Made by a program: the position numbers and the translations under genes. From positions 1 through 64,000 of the forward strand of contig NZ_JAIQZB010000011.1 of NCBI RefSeq assembly GCF_020164555.1: a stretch of DNA of 64,000 nt. Direction: 5' to 3'. Shown piece by piece: positions 17,564 through 26,040 of the stretch. This DNA comes from Salegentibacter lacus (GTDB lineage Bacteria > Bacteroidota > Bacteroidia > Flavobacteriales > Flavobacteriaceae). Below the pieces are notes generated by a model. The model was not told where the DNA came from. It saw nothing but the letters and a program-made list of their open reading frames with translations, and ran no database searches. How positions within the stretch are numbered: position 1 is the first letter of the stretch; each line of letters starts with the position of its first letter.

Positions 17564-17650
17564 AAAATAAATTTTGATTTAGTTGGGCGAGAAGCCTGTC
17601 TCGAACTAAACGCAGTGAAGTAGAGTTTCGGGAAGCCACAGCCAGATCAC
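17564..17650 (+). mobile_element. small insertion with duplicated tRNA-Lys 3' end
   Basis: The 12 bases CAGCCAGATCAC at the tRNA end (17552-17563) occur again at 17639-17650, flanking 75 bp (17564-17638). That insert holds an inverted repeat (TCTCGAACT ... AGTTTCGGGA). After 17650 the sequence goes on as it does after copy 2 of the tRNA (TTTTAAGTTCAGAATTCTTA). So the 75 bp look inserted at the tRNA 3' end with a target duplication. No open reading frame. Confidence 0.6.
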
Positions 17651-17662
17651 TTTTAAGTTCAG

Positions 17663-17686
17663 AATTCTTAATAGAATTCATTTTTT
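17663..17686 (+). terminator. tRNA-Lys copy 1 terminator
   Basis: GAATTC-TTAATA-GAATTC forms a 6-bp hairpin followed by T6. The same arrangement, slightly changed, follows copy 2 (17783-17815). Confidence 0.55.
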
Positions 17687-17700
17687 GAAATAAATAAACC

Positions 17701-17773
17701 GATCTGGTAGCTCAGTTGGTAGAGCATCTCCCTTTTAAGGAGAGGGTCCTGGGTTCGAGCCCCAGCCAGATCA
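17701..17773 (+). tRNA. tRNA-Lys (TTT), copy 2
   Basis: Same 73-nt sequence as copy 1, with the same downstream context (TTTTTAAGTTCAGAATTCTTA). This shows a tandem duplication of the tRNA together with its 3' flank. Confidence 0.98.
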
Positions 17774-17858
17774 CATTTTTAAGTTCAGAATTCTTAACAT
17801 TGGAATTCATTTTTTTGCTACAGCCCTTGGAAATTCACTATTTCCAGACTTGTTTTAA

Positions 17859-17942
17859 GCCCGGGTGCTGGAACTGGTAGACAGGCATGGTTGAGGGCCA
17901 TGTGTCCATTAGGGCGTGCGGGTTCGACTCCCGCTCCGGGCA
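17859..17942 (+). tRNA. tRNA-Leu (GAG)
   Basis: 84 nt with a long variable arm as expected for a leucine tRNA. Acceptor GCCCGGG pairs with TCCGGGC (one G-U pair), the anticodon loop TTGAGGG gives GAG, and the T-loop is TTCGACT. CCA is not encoded. Confidence 0.95.
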
Positions 17943-17954
17943 CTTTCTAAATTA

Positions 17955-19334
17955 CTATCCCACTATTTTCTTTATCAAACCAAAAAACTTATAAGGCGGA
18001 TACTTTAAAGGTATATCCAGTTTTGTAGTTGAGTTCACTACTCCTCTTTCGTGCGTAAAAGCAAGAAAACTTTCTTTACCGTGATATTTCCCCATTCCGC
18101 TGTTCCCCACCCCGCCAAATGGTAGTTTATGATTAGCTACGTGCAAAAGCGTATCGTTAATACAGGCTCCTCCAGAACTTGTTTCACGCAAAACTTTTTC
18201 AGCTCCGTTATCTTTTCCGAAATAATATAGCGCCAGCGGCTTTTCATTCTTATTAATATAAGATAAGGCTTCGTCTATTTCGCCAAATTCCATTACTGGT
18301 AAAATAGGCCCGAAGATTTCTTCCTGCATAATTTTATCGTCGGGATGCACATTATTTAAGATTGTTGGTTCGATATATTTTTCTTCCTCATTTGTTCTTC
18401 CTCCACAATAAACGTCTCCTACTAAATATTTCATCAAACGCTCCATTGCATTTGGATTTACAATTCGTCCATAATGCTTACTATTCGCAATATCTTCTCC
18501 CAGCATTTCTTCAAAAGATTTTGAAATTTCAGCTAGCAAATCTTTTTTGACATCTTTATGAACCAGCAAATAATCTGGCGCAATACAGGTTTGTCCTGCA
18601 TTTATAATTTTACCCCAGGCAATCCGTTTTCCAGCGATTTTTAGATTCGCTTCTTTATCTACAATACAAGGACTCTTCCCCCCCAGTTCCAACACCACTC
18701 TGCTTAAATGCTCTGCGGCAGCTTTCATTACTATTTTACCAACACCCGGGCTTCCGGTAAAGAACATAATATCAAACGGAAATTTAAACAATTCCTGGTT
18801 CGCTTCCTTCCCACCCTGAACTACCGCGATATATTCTGAAGGGAAAAATTCTGAAATCATTTCTTCTATAACCCTGGCTACATTTGGAGTGTCTGGCGAA
18901 GGTTTTAGCACCGCACAACATCCAGAAGAAATGGCTCCAATTAACGGATTTATAGTAAGCTGAAACGGATAATTCCAGGGCGCGATTATTAAACCTATTC
19001 CCAGCGGCTCATAAAAGATCTTTGAGCCCGAAGGTTTTATTTGCAAGGGTGTCCCGACTTTCTTGGGTTTTGCCCATCTTTTAAGATTCTTAATATGGTA
19101 ATCTATCTCTTCTATTAGTAAACTGGTTTCCGTAAGAAAAGCTTCCTCTTTAGATTTATGCAGATCTTTCCATAAAGCTTCATTCATTTTATCTTCATAC
19201 TGCTTAATAGCCTTTTTAAGCGTCTTTAACTGTTGAAGTCTGAAGGTAATACTTTTGGTTTCCTGAGAGATAAAGAATCTTCTTTGAGACTTATAAGTAT
19301 CGGAAATTGTTTTTGCTGATGTTTCTTCAATCAT
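17955..19334 (-). CDS. aldehyde dehydrogenase family protein
   Basis: 459 aa. It oxidises aldehydes to acids with NAD(P)+. Catalytic Cys in NAGQTCIAPDY, general-base Glu in LELGGKSP, and the motifs IAPWNYPFQL and FFTGSPGVGK. The C-terminal hydrophobic tail (PLKYPPYKFFGLIKKI) resembles the membrane-associated class 3 fatty aldehyde dehydrogenases. ATG 19334 (MIEETSAKTI) is chosen; the longer frame overlaps the upstream gene. It follows the SDR gene after 4 bp, so an aldehyde made by one may be used by the other. The substrate is unknown. Confidence 0.92.
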   Translation of the reverse strand: MIEETSAKTISDTYKSQRRFFISQETKSITFRLQQLKTLKKAIKQYEDKMNEALWKDLHKSKEEAFLTETSLLIEEIDYHIKNLKRWAKPKKVGTPLQIKPSGSKIFYEPLGIGLIIAPWNYPFQLTINPLIGAISSGCCAVLKPSPDTPNVARVIEEMISEFFPSEYIAVVQGGKEANQELFKFPFDIMFFTGSPGVGKIVMKAAAEHLSRVVLELGGKSPCIVDKEANLKIAGKRIAWGKIINAGQTCIAPDYLLVHKDVKKDLLAEISKSFEEMLGEDIANSKHYGRIVNPNAMERLMKYLVGDVYCGGRTNEEEKYIEPTILNNVHPDDKIMQEEIFGPILPVMEFGEIDEALSYINKNEKPLALYYFGKDNGAEKVLRETSSGGACINDTLLHVANHKLPFGGVGNSGMGKYHGKESFLAFTHERGVVNSTTKLDIPLKYPPYKFFGLIKKIVG

Positions 19335-19338
19335 AATT

Positions 19339-20142
19339 TTATTTTTTTCGGCCTTTAAATTCGTCCATTGTTTTATAAACTCCAATTACCCTTCCCACAA
19401 ACCAATCGTAAAACCAAATAGGGAAAAGCCCTTGCGAAAATCTTACAAAACGCATACTCCAGGGCATACTCAAATAAACGCGATTGTTCTCTATAGCCCT
19501 AATGATTCTTTTAGATACTTTATATTGGTCGAGAATGGGAATATTAGATTTCACCCCATCAAACATTCCTGTATTTATATAGTAAGGAGTAACGGTTGTA
19601 ATGCCAACTCCAGATTTAAGCTGCTTCATCTCCAGGCGCAAACTGTCTGACCAGCCGGTAGCCGCCCATTTGCTTCCCGCATAAACGGCCATTTTAGGAT
19701 TTGAAACCAGGCCGGCAGAAGAAGTGATATTACAAATATGGCCTTCTTTCCTTGTCATCATTCCCGGGAGAAAAGTTTGGGCGAGTTGCATCGGGGCGAT
19801 CGCATTCACCTTCATCGTTTTTTCTATTTTCTCTGAAGAATTCTCGTGAAAGTAACCTCCGTAAACAATTCCGGCATTATTAATTAAAACATCTACCGGA
19901 CCAATTTCATCCTCAACCTGTTTTGCCATTTCCTTTACCCAAACCGTATTGGTGATATCTATAGTATATCCGTAAACCTCCCCAAATTCTTCAAACTCCT
20001 TAAGTGTTTGCTGTAAATTGAGCTTATTTACATCCCAGATTACCAGCTTGCCACTTCGTTTCAGTACTTCACGCCCCATTAATTTACCAATACCGTAAGC
20101 ACCACCGGTAATAAGCACAATTTTCGATGAAATTTTCGTCAT
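19339..20142 (-). CDS. short-chain dehydrogenase/reductase
   Basis: 267 aa. Classical SDR: cofactor motif TGGAYGIG (residues 12-19), NNAG, catalytic Ser in NITSSAGL and YAGSK (Tyr-x-x-x-Lys). A hydrophobic C-terminal part with WSMRFVRFSQGLFPIWFYDW suggests membrane contact and a lipophilic substrate. First gene of an SDR-aldehyde dehydrogenase operon divergent from the carotenoid cluster, with a shared 104-bp upstream region that contains repeated TGTTTAA half-sites. Confidence 0.9.
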   Translation of the reverse strand: MTKISSKIVLITGGAYGIGKLMGREVLKRSGKLVIWDVNKLNLQQTLKEFEEFGEVYGYTIDITNTVWVKEMAKQVEDEIGPVDVLINNAGIVYGGYFHENSSEKIEKTMKVNAIAPMQLAQTFLPGMMTRKEGHICNITSSAGLVSNPKMAVYAGSKWAATGWSDSLRLEMKQLKSGVGITTVTPYYINTGMFDGVKSNIPILDQYKVSKRIIRAIENNRVYLSMPWSMRFVRFSQGLFPIWFYDWFVGRVIGVYKTMDEFKGRKK

Positions 20143-20151
20143 AAAATTTAC

Positions 20152-20209
20152 TGTTTAACTTTTTAACTAAACCATTAAACATTTTAACACTTCCGTAAAC
20201 TGTTTAATG
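20152..20209. promoter_or_regulatory. repeated TGTTTAAyG half-sites between SDR and carH-like genes
   Basis: TGTTTAACT (20152-20160), CATTAAACA (20173-20181) and TGTTTAATG (20201-20209) are near-identical half-sites. The last two form a perfect 9-bp inverted repeat with a 19-bp spacer. They lie in the shared region of two divergent operons, and the rightmost stops 37 bp before the regulator's start codon. They are a likely operator for the regulator, by position only. Confidence 0.5.
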
Positions 20210-20246
20210 TTCAATTTTAATTAGATTTGACTATCTTAAACACAAT

Positions 20247-21140
20247 ATGGAACTAATTAAGCAAAATTTCAGCATAAAAGACCTTGAAAATTTAAGCGGT
20301 ATCAAGGCTCACACTATAAGAATTTGGGAAAAAAGATATAATATTCTAAATCCCAATCGTACGTCTACTAATATAAGAACATACGATAGTTCTAACCTTC
20401 AAAAGATCCTAAACGTCGCTTTTCTAAACGTTCACGGTTATAAGATTTCCAGAATCTCTAAGTTGAGTGATGAGGAAATTTCTAAAATGGTGCGAGGCAT
20501 CTCTGCCAGTTCCAGCAAAGAAAATCGAGCTCAAAATTCATTTAAGCTTGCTATGATGAATTTTGATGAAGATCTTTTTAATGCTACTTACGACAACCTG
20601 CAAAAGGATAAAAGTTTCCGGGAAATTTTTCACCAGGTATTCCTTCCGCTACTGGAGCAAATTGGAATGCTCTGGCAAACAGATACCATTAAGCCAATTC
20701 ACGAGCATTATATTGTTGATCTCATTAAACAAAAGTTATATTTTAATCTTGCGGAAATAAAGAAAGAAATCAAACCTACTTCCGATAAGCTATATGTGCT
20801 TTTTCTCCCAGAAAATGAAATCCACGATATCGGGATTATTTATCTATATTACGAACTTTTATATCATGGAAATAAAGCTATTTACCTGGGACCAAGTCTA
20901 CCACTAACAGATCTTGGGTATTTATTAGAGCGCCACGATTATATAAATTTTGTGAGTTATTTTACAACCGCACCTGGAGATATTGAAGATTTTATAACCC
21001 AATTTAACGAGCAGGTTTGCGAGAAGAAAACTTATGAACTGTTGCTTTTTGGACATAAACTAAGGGAAATTCAGCATAAAGAACTTCCTGCTTTTGTTAA
21101 GACACATACCAACTTAAACCAATTTATTGATAAGCTTTAA
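20247..21140 (+). CDS. MerR-family, CarH/LitR-like B12-type regulator
   Basis: 297 aa. N-terminal MerR helix-turn-helix (residues 8-75, FSIKDLENLSGIKAHTIRIWEKRY), a helical domain, and a C-terminal cobalamin-binding-like domain. Adenosylcobalamin photoreceptors of this type carry W-x9-EH in the helical domain and DxHxxG in the Rossmann domain. Here Trp143, Glu153, His154 and E-I-H193-D-I-G are all present, so B12 binding and light response are plausible. It sits 7 bp before crtI and heads the carotenoid operon, where CarH/LitR proteins act as repressors in the dark. It may repress both divergent operons. Confidence 0.85.
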   Translation: MELIKQNFSIKDLENLSGIKAHTIRIWEKRYNILNPNRTSTNIRTYDSSNLQKILNVAFLNVHGYKISRISKLSDEEISKMVRGISASSSKENRAQNSFKLAMMNFDEDLFNATYDNLQKDKSFREIFHQVFLPLLEQIGMLWQTDTIKPIHEHYIVDLIKQKLYFNLAEIKKEIKPTSDKLYVLFLPENEIHDIGIIYLYYELLYHGNKAIYLGPSLPLTDLGYLLERHDYINFVSYFTTAPGDIEDFITQFNEQVCEKKTYELLLFGHKLREIQHKELPAFVKTHTNLNQFIDKL

Positions 21141-21147
21141 GAATATT

Positions 21148-22608
21148 ATGAAGAAAAAAGTTGCTATAATTGGTTCCGGATTCGCTTCTCTTGCCGCCGC
21201 TTGCTACCTCGCTAAAGACGGCTATGAAGTAGAGATTTTCGAAAAAAATTCAAATATAGGCGGGCGTGCACGCCAGCTTAAAAAGGATGGTTTTTGTTTT
21301 GATATAGGCCCAACCTGGTACTGGATGCCAGATGTTTTTGAACGTTTTTTCGCCGATTTCGGCAAAAAGCCTTCAGATTATTATGAACTGGAAAAATTAA
21401 GCCCGGCGTACAAAGTTTTCTTCGGAGAAGAAGACAGTATTACCATAGAAGACAGCCTGGATAAAATTTGCGCTGCCTTTGAAGCTGAAGAACCGGGAAG
21501 TTCCAAAAAACTGAAAGAGTTTATTAAAGAAGCCAAAGATAATTATGATATTGCTATTAAAGACCTGGTATATCGCCCTGGAGTTTCTCCATTAGAACTG
21601 GTAACTCCAACCACCGCAGGGAAAATAAGTCAGTTTTTTAGCACGATTTCAAAAGAAGTTAGAAAAGAATTTAACAATACAAAATTGGTTCAAATTCTTG
21701 AATTCCCAGTTTTATTTCTTGGCGCTAAAGCCAGCAATACTCCGGCATTTTACAGCTTTATGAATTATGCCGATTTTGGCCTTGGAACCTGGCACCCAAA
21801 AGGCGGAATGTATAAAGTAATTGAAGGGATGGAAAGCCTGGCTAAATCGCTAGGTATAAAGATTAACGTCAATGCGCCGGTTTCCGAAATCTTTGTTGAA
21901 AATAACACCGCTACAGGAATGCAGGTTAATGGCAAAAAAATAGAAGCCGATTATATTCTTAGTGGCGCCGATTATCATCACACCGAAACCTTACTTCCGG
22001 AATACAAAAGACAGTATAAAGAATCTTACTGGCGAAAAAAGACTTTTGCTCCTTCGGCCCTTCTTTTTTTTGCAGGTTTCAACAAGAGACTGGAAAATGT
22101 AACGCATCACACCTTGTTTTTTGATACAGATTTTGAAAAACATGCCAAAGCGATTTACGATGATGCCGAGTGGCCCGAAAACCCTTTGTTTTATGCAAGT
22201 TTCCCATCGGTAACCGATGATTCAGCTGCACCGGATGGTAAAGAAGCTGGCATTTTTTTAATTCCGTTGGCACCAGATGTGGAAGACACACCAGAAATAA
22301 GAGAAAAATATTTTCAGAAAATTATTACCCGTTTCGAAAGTTTAACCAACCAAAACGTCACCGACCATCTTCTATTTAAAGAATCTTACTGTGTAAAGGA
22401 TTTTAAAGAAGATTATAACTCTTATAAAGGTAATGCCTATGGACTGGCAAACACCCTCTTGCAAACTGCATTTTTAAGGCCTAAATTGAAAAGCAAAAAA
22501 GTGCACAGATTATTTTTTACCGGGCAGCTAAGTGTTCCCGGCCCCGGGGTTCCCCCTTCCCTAATTTCAGGAAAGCTCGCCGCCGGATTAATTCAAAAAG
22601 AAAATTAA
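21148..22608 (+). CDS. crtI: phytoene desaturase
   Basis: 486-aa FAD enzyme that desaturates phytoene to lycopene. N-terminal dinucleotide-binding motif VAIIGSGFASLAAACYLA, then the EKNSNIGGRARQL segment and the C-terminal family signature around SVPGPGVPPSLISGKLA. ATG 21148 (MKKKVAIIG) is the natural start, 7 bp after the regulator's stop. The following crtB starts 3 bp after its stop. Confidence 0.95.
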   Translation: MKKKVAIIGSGFASLAAACYLAKDGYEVEIFEKNSNIGGRARQLKKDGFCFDIGPTWYWMPDVFERFFADFGKKPSDYYELEKLSPAYKVFFGEEDSITIEDSLDKICAAFEAEEPGSSKKLKEFIKEAKDNYDIAIKDLVYRPGVSPLELVTPTTAGKISQFFSTISKEVRKEFNNTKLVQILEFPVLFLGAKASNTPAFYSFMNYADFGLGTWHPKGGMYKVIEGMESLAKSLGIKINVNAPVSEIFVENNTATGMQVNGKKIEADYILSGADYHHTETLLPEYKRQYKESYWRKKTFAPSALLFFAGFNKRLENVTHHTLFFDTDFEKHAKAIYDDAEWPENPLFYASFPSVTDDSAAPDGKEAGIFLIPLAPDVEDTPEIREKYFQKIITRFESLTNQNVTDHLLFKESYCVKDFKEDYNSYKGNAYGLANTLLQTAFLRPKLKSKKVHRLFFTGQLSVPGPGVPPSLISGKLAAGLIQKEN

Positions 22609-22611
22609 ATT

Positions 22612-23451
22612 ATGAAAGCCATTTTTGACAACGTTTCACGGGCTTGTAGTAAAACTGTTACTCATCAATACAGCACCTCGTTCTCTAGCGCAACAAGGAT
22701 GCTATCCCCTGCTATTCGTCAAGACATTTACAATATTTACGGCTTTGTGCGCTTTGCCGATGAAATTGTAGACACTTTTCACGATTATGAGAAGGAAAGA
22801 CTTTTTAACGATTTTGAAGTAGAGCTTTATAAAGCAATTGAAGATAAAATCAGTTTAAACCCCATTTTAAATTCTTTTCAGGAAACAGTTCATAAATACG
22901 AAATAGACGAATCTCTTTACCGTGCTTTTATGAAAAGTATGCGGCTTGATTTGCACAAATCTGATTATCTTAGTGTCGCCGAATACAAAGAGTATATCTA
23001 CGGAAGTGCAGATGTTGTTGGCCTTATGTGTTTAAAGGTTTTCGTAAAAGGAGATAATAAAAAATATGAATCGCTGAAACAATCTGCGATGAGTTTAGGT
23101 TCTGCTTTTCAGAAAGTGAATTTTTTGAGAGATCTAAAAGCCGATTTTGATGATCTTAACCGAAGTTATTTTCCCGGAACTAACCTGGCTGAATTAGATG
23201 AAGCCAGTAAGCAAAGGATTATTGCAGAAATTGAAGAAGATTTTAAACATGGCTTAAGCGGAATTTCACATTTACCTGTAGAAGCCAAATTTGGAGTTTA
23301 TACCGCTTATATTTATTACAGAAAATTATTACATAAACTTAAGAAAGTACCATCTTTGGAAATTAGGAATAGCAGGATTCGGGTTCCCGACTATGAAAAA
23401 GCAGGTCTTCTGGCCAAATCGTATATTTCTTATAGATTAAAACTTATATAA
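22612..23451 (+). CDS. crtB: phytoene synthase
   Basis: 279 aa. It condenses two geranylgeranyl diphosphates into phytoene. The two Asp-rich substrate/Mg motifs are FADEIVDTF and the second RDLKADFDDLNRSYFP; the squalene/phytoene synthase signature YIYGSADVVGLMCL is also present. Standard length. Tightly packed between crtI and crtZ, so it is part of one transcript. Confidence 0.96.
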   Translation: MKAIFDNVSRACSKTVTHQYSTSFSSATRMLSPAIRQDIYNIYGFVRFADEIVDTFHDYEKERLFNDFEVELYKAIEDKISLNPILNSFQETVHKYEIDESLYRAFMKSMRLDLHKSDYLSVAEYKEYIYGSADVVGLMCLKVFVKGDNKKYESLKQSAMSLGSAFQKVNFLRDLKADFDDLNRSYFPGTNLAELDEASKQRIIAEIEEDFKHGLSGISHLPVEAKFGVYTAYIYYRKLLHKLKKVPSLEIRNSRIRVPDYEKAGLLAKSYISYRLKLI

Positions 23452-23452
23452 T

Positions 23453-23902
23453 ATGGATATTTTATTATGGATACTGGTTTTTCTGGCCACCTTCGCAGGT
23501 ATGGAAGGAATGGCCTGGTTTACCCATAAATATATAATGCACGGACTTCTATGGAAGTTGCATAAAGATCATCATCACAAAGATCACAGTCACTGGTGGG
23601 AGCGCAACGACCTATTCTTTATATTCTATGCCCTGGTAAGTATTGGTTTTTTCCTACTTTGGCGTTATGAAGATGTTTGGGTTGGTTTACCTATTGGTTT
23701 AGGAATTTTAGCCTACGGAATCACTTATTTCACTGTACATGATATTTTTATCCACCAACGGTTTAAAATTTTTAGGAACGCAAATAACCGATTTGCAAAA
23801 GGAATAAGAAGGGCACATAAAATGCATCATAAACATCTTGGTAAGGACGATGGCGAATGTTTTGGAATGTTATTCGTACCTTTAAAATATTTTAAAAAAT
23901 AA
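23453..23902 (+). CDS. crtZ: beta-carotene hydroxylase
   Basis: 149-aa membrane di-iron enzyme of the fatty acid hydroxylase family that adds 3- and 3'-hydroxyls to beta-carotene, giving zeaxanthin. Four His clusters are visible: HKYIMH, HKDHHH, HDIFIHQ and HKMHHKH. Several hydrophobic segments lie between them. It begins one base after the crtB stop. Confidence 0.95.
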   Translation: MDILLWILVFLATFAGMEGMAWFTHKYIMHGLLWKLHKDHHHKDHSHWWERNDLFFIFYALVSIGFFLLWRYEDVWVGLPIGLGILAYGITYFTVHDIFIHQRFKIFRNANNRFAKGIRRAHKMHHKHLGKDDGECFGMLFVPLKYFKK

Positions 23903-23929
23903 AATGATAATGTTGCGTTTAGTAATTCT

Positions 23930-25066
23930 ATGCTAGGTCCCTTATATTTTTATGTAATTATTGGTGGAGGACTTGCAGGCCTTCAGTTAGCCCGGCAACT
24001 TAGCCGGGATGTTTTTTTCAAAGGAAAAAAGATTGCCATTATAGATTCCGATTTTTCAATGCCGGTTAAAACCTGGTGTTTTTGGGAAAAGGGCGAAGGC
24101 AAATGGGATCACTTACTTACCAAATCCTGGAATAAAAGCCAGTTTATATCTTCAGATGAAAATATGGATTTACGCTTATCTCCTTATTCTTATAAGATGA
24201 TAAAAGCAAAAGATTATCATCAAAAACTACAGGAAGAGATAGAAGAATCTGGTGATATAGAATTTATTACCGATGAAATTCAGAAAATAGATCCAGTAAC
24301 TATGAAAGCCAAAGGCCGAAAAAAGTCTTATGGTGCTACGCATTTCTTTGACAGCAGGATAGATCCTACATACCTCGAAAGTAAAAAACATACTACTATT
24401 TTTCAGCATTTTAAGGGCTGGGAAGTGGAAACCGAAAAGTCCATTTTTACGCCTGATTCTTTTACGATGATGGATTACCGAATTAAATATCCAGATGCTA
24501 CTGCTTTTACTTATATTCTTCCGTTCACAAAAAACAAAGCTTTAGTTGAATATACTTTTTTCTCTCCCTTTTTAACTGAAGATAAAGTCTATGATGAAAT
24601 GCTTCAGAAGTACTTTGAAAAGATTTTAAAAACCAAAGATTTCCAGATTAAAAGCACTGAAACAGGCGTTATCCCAATGACCGATTTCCCCTTTGATAAA
24701 GCAAATACAAGACAAGTTACCAAAATAGGAACAGGTGGTGGCTGGGTAAAACCTTCTACCGGTTATTCATTTAAAAATACCGAGAAACGCATTGCGAAAA
24801 TTATTCAAAATATTAAAAGTGGGAAATTACCCGGAGAAAATTTAATTAATAACAAATTCAGAAAATACGATGCAATTTTCCTGGATGTACTCGCCCAAAA
24901 TAATCAAAAGGGAGAAGAAATTTTCACTAAATTCTATACCAAAAATTCACCTCAAGAAATTTTTAAATATTTAGATGAAGAAACCTCAGTTTCTGAAGAC
25001 TTAAAAATTATGCTATCACTCTACAGTTTCGATTTTGTAAAGTCATTTTTCAGGAAATCTTTTTAA
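23930..25066 (+). CDS. crtY: lycopene beta-cyclase
   Basis: 378-aa CrtY-type cyclase that turns lycopene into beta-carotene. N-terminal flavin/NAD motif VIIGGGLAGLQLARQL, then KTWCFWEKGEGKWD and the conserved YLPFTK-like part (TYILPFTKNKALVEYTFF). It starts 27 bp after crtZ. With crtI, crtB and crtZ it completes the pathway to zeaxanthin; no ketolase gene is seen in the window, and a geranylgeranyl diphosphate synthase is not in this cluster. Confidence 0.92.
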   Translation: MLGPLYFYVIIGGGLAGLQLARQLSRDVFFKGKKIAIIDSDFSMPVKTWCFWEKGEGKWDHLLTKSWNKSQFISSDENMDLRLSPYSYKMIKAKDYHQKLQEEIEESGDIEFITDEIQKIDPVTMKAKGRKKSYGATHFFDSRIDPTYLESKKHTTIFQHFKGWEVETEKSIFTPDSFTMMDYRIKYPDATAFTYILPFTKNKALVEYTFFSPFLTEDKVYDEMLQKYFEKILKTKDFQIKSTETGVIPMTDFPFDKANTRQVTKIGTGGGWVKPSTGYSFKNTEKRIAKIIQNIKSGKLPGENLINNKFRKYDAIFLDVLAQNNQKGEEIFTKFYTKNSPQEIFKYLDEETSVSEDLKIMLSLYSFDFVKSFFRKSF

Positions 25067-25145
25067 TTCAAAATTCAAGATTGAAGAAAAACATTCTATT
25101 AAATAAGAATCGATATATTCTACCGAAGAGAGAAAATAAGAACAG

Positions 25146-25898
25146 CTAATTTTTTAGGGAATTAAGCTTTTTATTTATAGAATACAATTCTCGTTTTAAA
25201 TGATCAACAGATTCCTCTAATCCCTTAATTTTTCCGGTGGAAACAATTTGATGGTGGGGAATCAGGCTACTGCTTATTTTGCCAAGCACAACCAAAAGCT
25301 GCTTAATATCCTCTTTTTTCACTTTCTGCACCCCTTCTTCATGGGGATTATCACTTTCTACCAGCAAATAATCCTGATTTCCATCTAAACGCAATCTCTT
25401 AATTGTAGTTTCGTTTTTTGTGATTAAAAGCACAATGGCACCATCTATAACTTTCTCAATCTTTTGTATTTGGCAAACCACAATATCACGCGGCAAAAGT
25501 GTAGGAGACATGCTTTCACCTTCCACTTCAAAAAGGCTTTGATCTAAACTAGGATTAAACCCGGGAATGCGATACCATTCATACTCTTCATAAGAGTGTT
25601 GTTCCTTAAAATTCTTTATAAATCCCGCATGGGCCATATCTTTCACTAACGGGATAAAACCATTATTTGGAGAAATTTCAACTAATAATTTTTCCCCTTT
25701 AAGTATATAATCGGTTGTTACGTTGTAAAGTTTACTTAAATTAACAATATGACCTATCGCTACACCATTTTGTGAATTTTCAATAAGTGAATATGCGGCT
25801 TGCGAGATAAAAAGCTTTTTAGCGACGTAATCTTGAGATAATTTGTTTTTTTTCCGAAGTTCCTTAATCCTTTTTCCTATTGCACCATCCTCTTTCAT
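25146..25898 (-). CDS. XRE-type transcriptional repressor with S24 peptidase domain
   Basis: 250 aa. HTH XRE domain (about residues 8-65: IGKRIKELRKKNKLSQDYVAKKLF...). LexA-like S24 domain with the self-cleavage pair Ala91-Gly92 (MAHAGF), Ser129 in EGESMSPTLLPRD and Lys167 in TTIKRLRL; the Ser-Lys spacing of 38 is like LexA (37). The C-terminus (about 215-250) is a short coiled coil. It could be cleaved on DNA damage or another signal, as phage and LexA repressors are. The neighbours do not name the target. The ATG at 25898 is followed upstream by a degenerate AT-rich region. Confidence 0.88.
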   Translation of the reverse strand: MKEDGAIGKRIKELRKKNKLSQDYVAKKLFISQAAYSLIENSQNGVAIGHIVNLSKLYNVTTDYILKGEKLLVEISPNNGFIPLVKDMAHAGFIKNFKEQHSYEEYEWYRIPGFNPSLDQSLFEVEGESMSPTLLPRDIVVCQIQKIEKVIDGAIVLLITKNETTIKRLRLDGNQDYLLVESDNPHEEGVQKVKKEDIKQLLVVLGKISSSLIPHHQIVSTGKIKGLEESVDHLKRELYSINKKLNSLKN

Positions 25899-25951
25899 CC
25901 TAAAATCTAACTTGATATTTTTTATAATGCAAAATTATTAAAAAGTTAGGT

Positions 25952-26016
25952 TATCATCTATTTTTATAATTATTTATCATAATAATAATATTTATACAGT
26001 TAATTTTATGTTAATA
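25952..26016 (+). repeat. diverged direct repeat, copy 1
   Basis: The stretch from TATCATCTATTTTTATAATT through CAGTTAATTTTATGTTAATA matches, at the same internal spacing, the stretch at 26331-26396. Shared blocks are ATCATC, TTTTTATAATTA, ATCATAA, CAGTTAA and ATGTTAAT. Copy 1 is 53-118 bp upstream of the repressor start and just before a degenerate small ORF. Confidence 0.5.
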
Positions 26017-26040
26017 TATAATAATAAATTATATTTTTAC

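Noticed and set aside
17409-17681. 90-codon minus-strand frame across the first tRNA-Lys
   Set aside because: It reads through a tRNA gene and an insertion; not protein-coding.
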